A stretch of DNA of 11,393 nt from Zancudomyces culisetae. Taxonomy: Eukaryota > Kickxellomycota > Harpellomycetes > Harpellales > Legeriomycetaceae. The notes under the pieces were generated by a model. It had not been told where the DNA came from and ran no database searches. It saw only the letters and a program-made list of their open reading frames with translations. Location: NCBI GenBank assembly GCA_001969505.1, contig LSSK01001396.1, positions 1 to 11,393 on the forward strand, given 5' to 3'. Both the position numbers and the translations under genes were made by a program. Shown in pieces: positions 9,138-11,393 of the stretch; positions within the stretch are counted from its first letter, which is position 1; the number at the start of each line of letters is the position of its first letter.

Positions 9138-9155
9138 ATTCATCCAATTCATCCA
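9138..9155. repeat. Perfect 9-bp tandem duplication
   Basis: ATTCATCCA occurs twice without spacer (9138-9146 and 9147-9155), just downstream of the TATATAAG at 9113. It could be replication slippage or a paired protein-binding site. Confidence 0.8.
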
Positions 9156-9399
9156 CTAAAAAATAGTTTAATTATGAATAGCAGATAAAAGTATTTGTGC
9201 AAAAAAAGAAAAAAATACTCGTAAAACAGTGCTTATTGTGATAAATCACATTTTCCAAAACACCCAAGAAACGCATCCTTACCAACAATATTACAGATTG
9301 AATTTCTAAGAAGGTATGGGATAAGGAATAAAAATCAACAACAGCCTCTTTTGTAACACATCCCATCTAACAATACATATATAACTGCGTACTATAATG

Positions 9400-9855
9400 T
9401 ATATATTTTAATTCAAAGTGATTGGACACGCTATTTAATTACTTGTACAAACACTCAACTTTTATCCCAGTATCCCCTTAGCCTATTCTTTGAGACCACG
9501 GGGAATCAACAAGAAAAGGGGAAAGTGGATAAACCAATACAATAACAATACAGTATATTCAACGAAGCTCGGGAAATAACTTTGAATCTATATAGAATTT
9601 AATTGTTGAATATAAAGTGGGAATAAAGGCAAACCAAGCACTTAAGCGGTTATCCCACGTATAAGCATACTTATACGTGCACATACATTTTACTATCGAA
9701 AGGGGGGACAGGGAAGCATCCAGGACGATAGAACATAAAAAATAAGAAGGATAGACATCATTTTGGATTTCAGCATCAACGAAACAGAGAATAAAGTCAA
9801 TAAAATAGGCGAGAAATATCAAATATCAAATATTAAGAGTACAAGAAAAATAAAC
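9400..9855 (+). promoter_or_regulatory. Putative promoter and AUG-free leader of the kinase gene
   Basis: There is no ATG on the plus strand over these 456 bases, far fewer than base composition predicts, which marks the ATG at 9856 as the first start for any transcript beginning here. TATA-like sequences include a TATATAG near 9590 and TATAAAG at 9611-9617. STRE-like cores (CCCCT at 9474-9478, AGGGG at 9517-9521 and 9701-9705) suggest possible Msn2/4-type stress control. A hairpin-forming palindrome lies at 9656-9679. The last 100 bases are A/purine-rich, as is usual for yeast leaders, with a short ATATCAA repeat at 9816-9829. Confidence 0.5.
9656..9679. repeat. Perfect inverted repeat, 10-bp arms, 4-base loop
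   Basis: Left arm CACGTATAAG (9656-9665), loop CATA, right arm CTTATACGTG (9670-9679); the arms are exactly complementary. It is centred about 190 bp before the kinase start and about 50 bp after TATAAAG. The ends are E-box-like (CACGTA/TACGTG). It could be a dimeric transcription-factor site or, if transcribed, a stable 5' UTR hairpin. Confidence 0.75.
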
Positions 9856-11393
9856 ATGCATGCGATAAATGGAGGGATGGCAAGTGGCAAAATAGCAATG
9901 CCATTGCCAACACATCACAATAAAAGAACAGAAAAGGATGAATATGGGATGATGTTCAAGTACGAAACAAAAATAGATTTCATGAAAGAAAAACTGTTCG
10001 ATGTAGAGAAAGGTAATCTAGAAATAAAAAAGGAAAATGGAGAAAAAATGGTAGCAGTTAGATCAGCACCTGTAGCAGCGGTGAGAGAGTCAAGCACCAA
10101 TAGCGCAACTACCACACTCAGACAATCAGGTACTGTATCAATAAGGCGAACATATTCGTCAAATTCGATGAAGATCCACAAGGTTAAAGTAGGACCATCA
10201 TCGTTCACCAAAATAAAGCTTCTTGGGATGGGTGATGTTGGCAAAGTGTATTTGGTACGGGAAAAAGAAACGCACAAGTTGTATGCGATGAAAGTGTTGA
10301 ATAAAGAAGAAATGATTCGACGAAATAAAATCAAGCGTGTGTTGGCTGAGCAGGAAATCCTTAGTACAGCTAATTTCCCTTTTGTTGTGACGTTGTACCA
10401 TAGCTTTCAATCGGAGCGACGACTGTATTTCTGCATGGACTACTGTCTGGGCGGCGAGTTTTTCCGCGTATTACAGTCCCGGCCAGGCAAGTGTTTGAGC
10501 GAAGAAGACACCAAGTTCTATGCGGCAGAAGTCACGTGCGCGTTGGAATACCTGCATTTGAACGGGTTTGTGTATCGCGACTTGAAGCCCGAAAACATTT
10601 TACTTCACGAAACAGGACATATAATGTTGACCGACTTTGACTTGTCGAAACAATCCAGCCCACCTGGCCCGCCTACCATCATGAAAATTGGCAATATGTT
10701 TACATCATACATGGCTCTTGATACTCGTTCGTGCACAGCCGCTCTCAGGACAAACAGCTTTGTTGGTACTGAAGAATACATTGCTCCAGAAGTGATACGT
10801 GGTGTAGGCCATACTGCAGCGGTAGATTGGTGGACCTTGGGGATTTTGATTTTTGAGATGTTATTTGGAACAACTCCGTTCAAGGGCAAGGACCGAAACA
10901 CAACATTCAGAAACATTTTGAAGTCTGAAGTAGTCTTTCCAACAACCCAGGAGATCTCCTCGACCTGCAAATCACTGATTAGAAAGCTACTAATAAAAAA
11001 TGATACTACCCGATTAGGTAGAAAAGGTGGTGCAAGTGATATAAAGACTGCACCGTGGTTTTCAGGGATTACTTGGGCCCTTTTAAGGCATCGTGCACCT
11101 CCGATTATTCCTCTTGAAGACCCCATAAAGCTCCAGCTATTGAACTATGCCTTGACGTATATCCCACCACTTCCAACAACAACTGAAGGTTCTACCAGCA
11201 AGGACGACCTTAACAATAATACCACTAAACACAAACATCATAACAATATCAACAACAATAATAATAATGGTGGTGGTAAACGGGCAGATTCGGGTTCACT
11301 AGATATTGAATCCGAAAAACTTTATGAAAACACCTCAATGCGGAAAAATCCATTCGATAAATTTTCAAGTGTTACAATACTTCACGACGTCGA
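9856..11393 (+). CDS. FPK1: AGC-family Ser/Thr protein kinase, Fpk1/Kin82/Nrc2 (flippase kinase) type, 3' end outside window
   Basis: In yeast, Fpk1/Kin82 kinases phosphorylate and activate plasma-membrane and Golgi phospholipid flippases (Dnf1/2). The open frame gives 512 residues without a stop. In order: a Ser/Thr-rich N-terminus; the family's pre-kinase motif [10 protein letters not shown] (97-106) leading into [13 protein letters not shown]; Gly loop GMGDVGKV (124-131); ATP-binding Lys146 in YAMKVL; helix-C Glu165; YRDLKPEN (240-247, catalytic Asp242). The Mg motif is DFD (260-262) instead of DFG, as usual in this family. An activation-segment insert precedes [14 protein letters not shown] (299-312), then DWWTLG and PPIIP. 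An Asn/His/Gly-rich linker (about 453-475) leads to a [10 protein letters not shown] tail (about 499-508) resembling an AGC hydrophobic motif, so little is probably missing. The start has an in-frame stop at 9736 upstream, no earlier ATG for 456 bases, and A at -3. The region before the kinase domain (about 115 residues) is much shorter than in S. cerevisiae Fpk1. Which of the two yeast paralogues it matches cannot be decided; Nrc2 is the filamentous-fungal name. Confidence 0.93.
   Translation, partial: MHAINGGMASGKIAMPLPTHHNKRTEKDEYGMMFKYETKIDFMKEKLFDVEKGNLEIKKENGEKMVAVRSAPVAAVRESSTNSATTTLRQSGTVSIRRTYSSNSMKIHKVKVGPSSFTKIKLLGMGDVGKVYLVREKETHKLYAMKVLNKEEMIRRNKIKRVLAEQEILSTANFPFVVTLYHSFQSERRLYFCMDYCLGGEFFRVLQSRPGKCLSEEDTKFYAAEVTCALEYLHLNGFVYRDLKPENILLHETGHIMLTDFDLSKQSSPPGPPTIMKIGNMFTSYMALDTRSCTAALRTNSFVGTEEYIAPEVIRGVGHTAAVDWWTLGILIFEMLFGTTPFKGKDRNTTFRNILKSEVVFPTTQEISSTCKSLIRKLLIKNDTTRLGRKGGASDIKTAPWFSGITWALLRHRAPPIIPLEDPIKLQLLNYALTYIPPLPTTTEGSTSKDDLNNNTTKHKHHNNINNNNNNGGGKRADSGSLDIESEKLYENTSMRKNPFDKFSSVTILHDV
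11212..11277 (+). repeat. AAC/AAT/GGT codon repeat in the kinase linker
   Basis: Runs of AAT and AAC followed by three GGT codons encode an Asn-rich, then Gly-rich linker after the catalytic domain (residues about 453-474), interrupted by a Thr-Lys-His patch. It is a typical slippage-prone, probably disordered spacer before the C-terminal tail. Confidence 0.85.

Noticed and set aside
9559-9822. Minus-strand 87-codon frame between the TATA-like sequences and the kinase
   Set aside because: Overlaps the kinase promoter/leader, starts opposite the A-rich leader, and its translation has no recognisable domain or signal.
9915-11126. Minus-strand open frames of 139 and 173 codons
   Set aside because: Both are antisense to the well-matched kinase catalytic domain and have no recognisable motifs.
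1-11393. CUG-Ser clade (Candida or Lodderomyces) assignment
   Set aside because: First impression from composition and low-complexity proteins, dropped because CUG codons occupy conserved Leu positions in the kinase.

Overview
The window looks like nuclear DNA of a budding yeast (Saccharomycotina). It is AT-rich, has long intron-free reading frames and Asn/Asp/Gly-rich low-complexity protein stretches, and carries a fungal-type Fpk1/Nrc2 kinase. CUG codons fall on leucines that are conserved in the kinase, so the organism very probably reads CUG as Leu and is not a CUG-Ser (Candida/Lodderomyces) yeast. The species cannot be named from this sequence.

Layout: two large protein genes point away from each other and both run off the window. 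On the minus strand, from 6164 down past base 1, is an open frame of 2054 codons whose helical core resembles the alpha subunit of the Ral GTPase-activating complex (RalGAP-alpha, the tuberin-related Rap/Ran-GAP family). Its catalytic GAP domain would lie beyond the left edge. On the plus strand, from 9856 past the right edge, is an AGC-family protein kinase of the Fpk1/Kin82/Nrc2 (flippase kinase) type. It has a complete catalytic domain and 512 codons in the window.

Between them lies a divergent intergenic region of about 3.7 kb, unusually long for a yeast. I find no protein gene, tRNA or clear mobile element in it. Its ends look like promoters and leaders. Each gene is preceded by a stretch without ATG on its own strand (267 bases for the RalGAP-like gene, 456 for the kinase). 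The left end carries facing poly(dA)/poly(dT) tracts and a heat-shock-element-like cluster. The right end carries TATA-like sequences, STRE-like cores and a perfect 10-bp-arm palindrome. The middle holds scattered short palindromes, homopolymer tracts and small tandem repeats.

Both products are expected to act in membrane-associated signalling: one as a small-GTPase regulator scaffold, the other as a kinase of phospholipid flippases. Nothing here shows that they work together. No CRISPR array, bacterial feature or viral gene is present.
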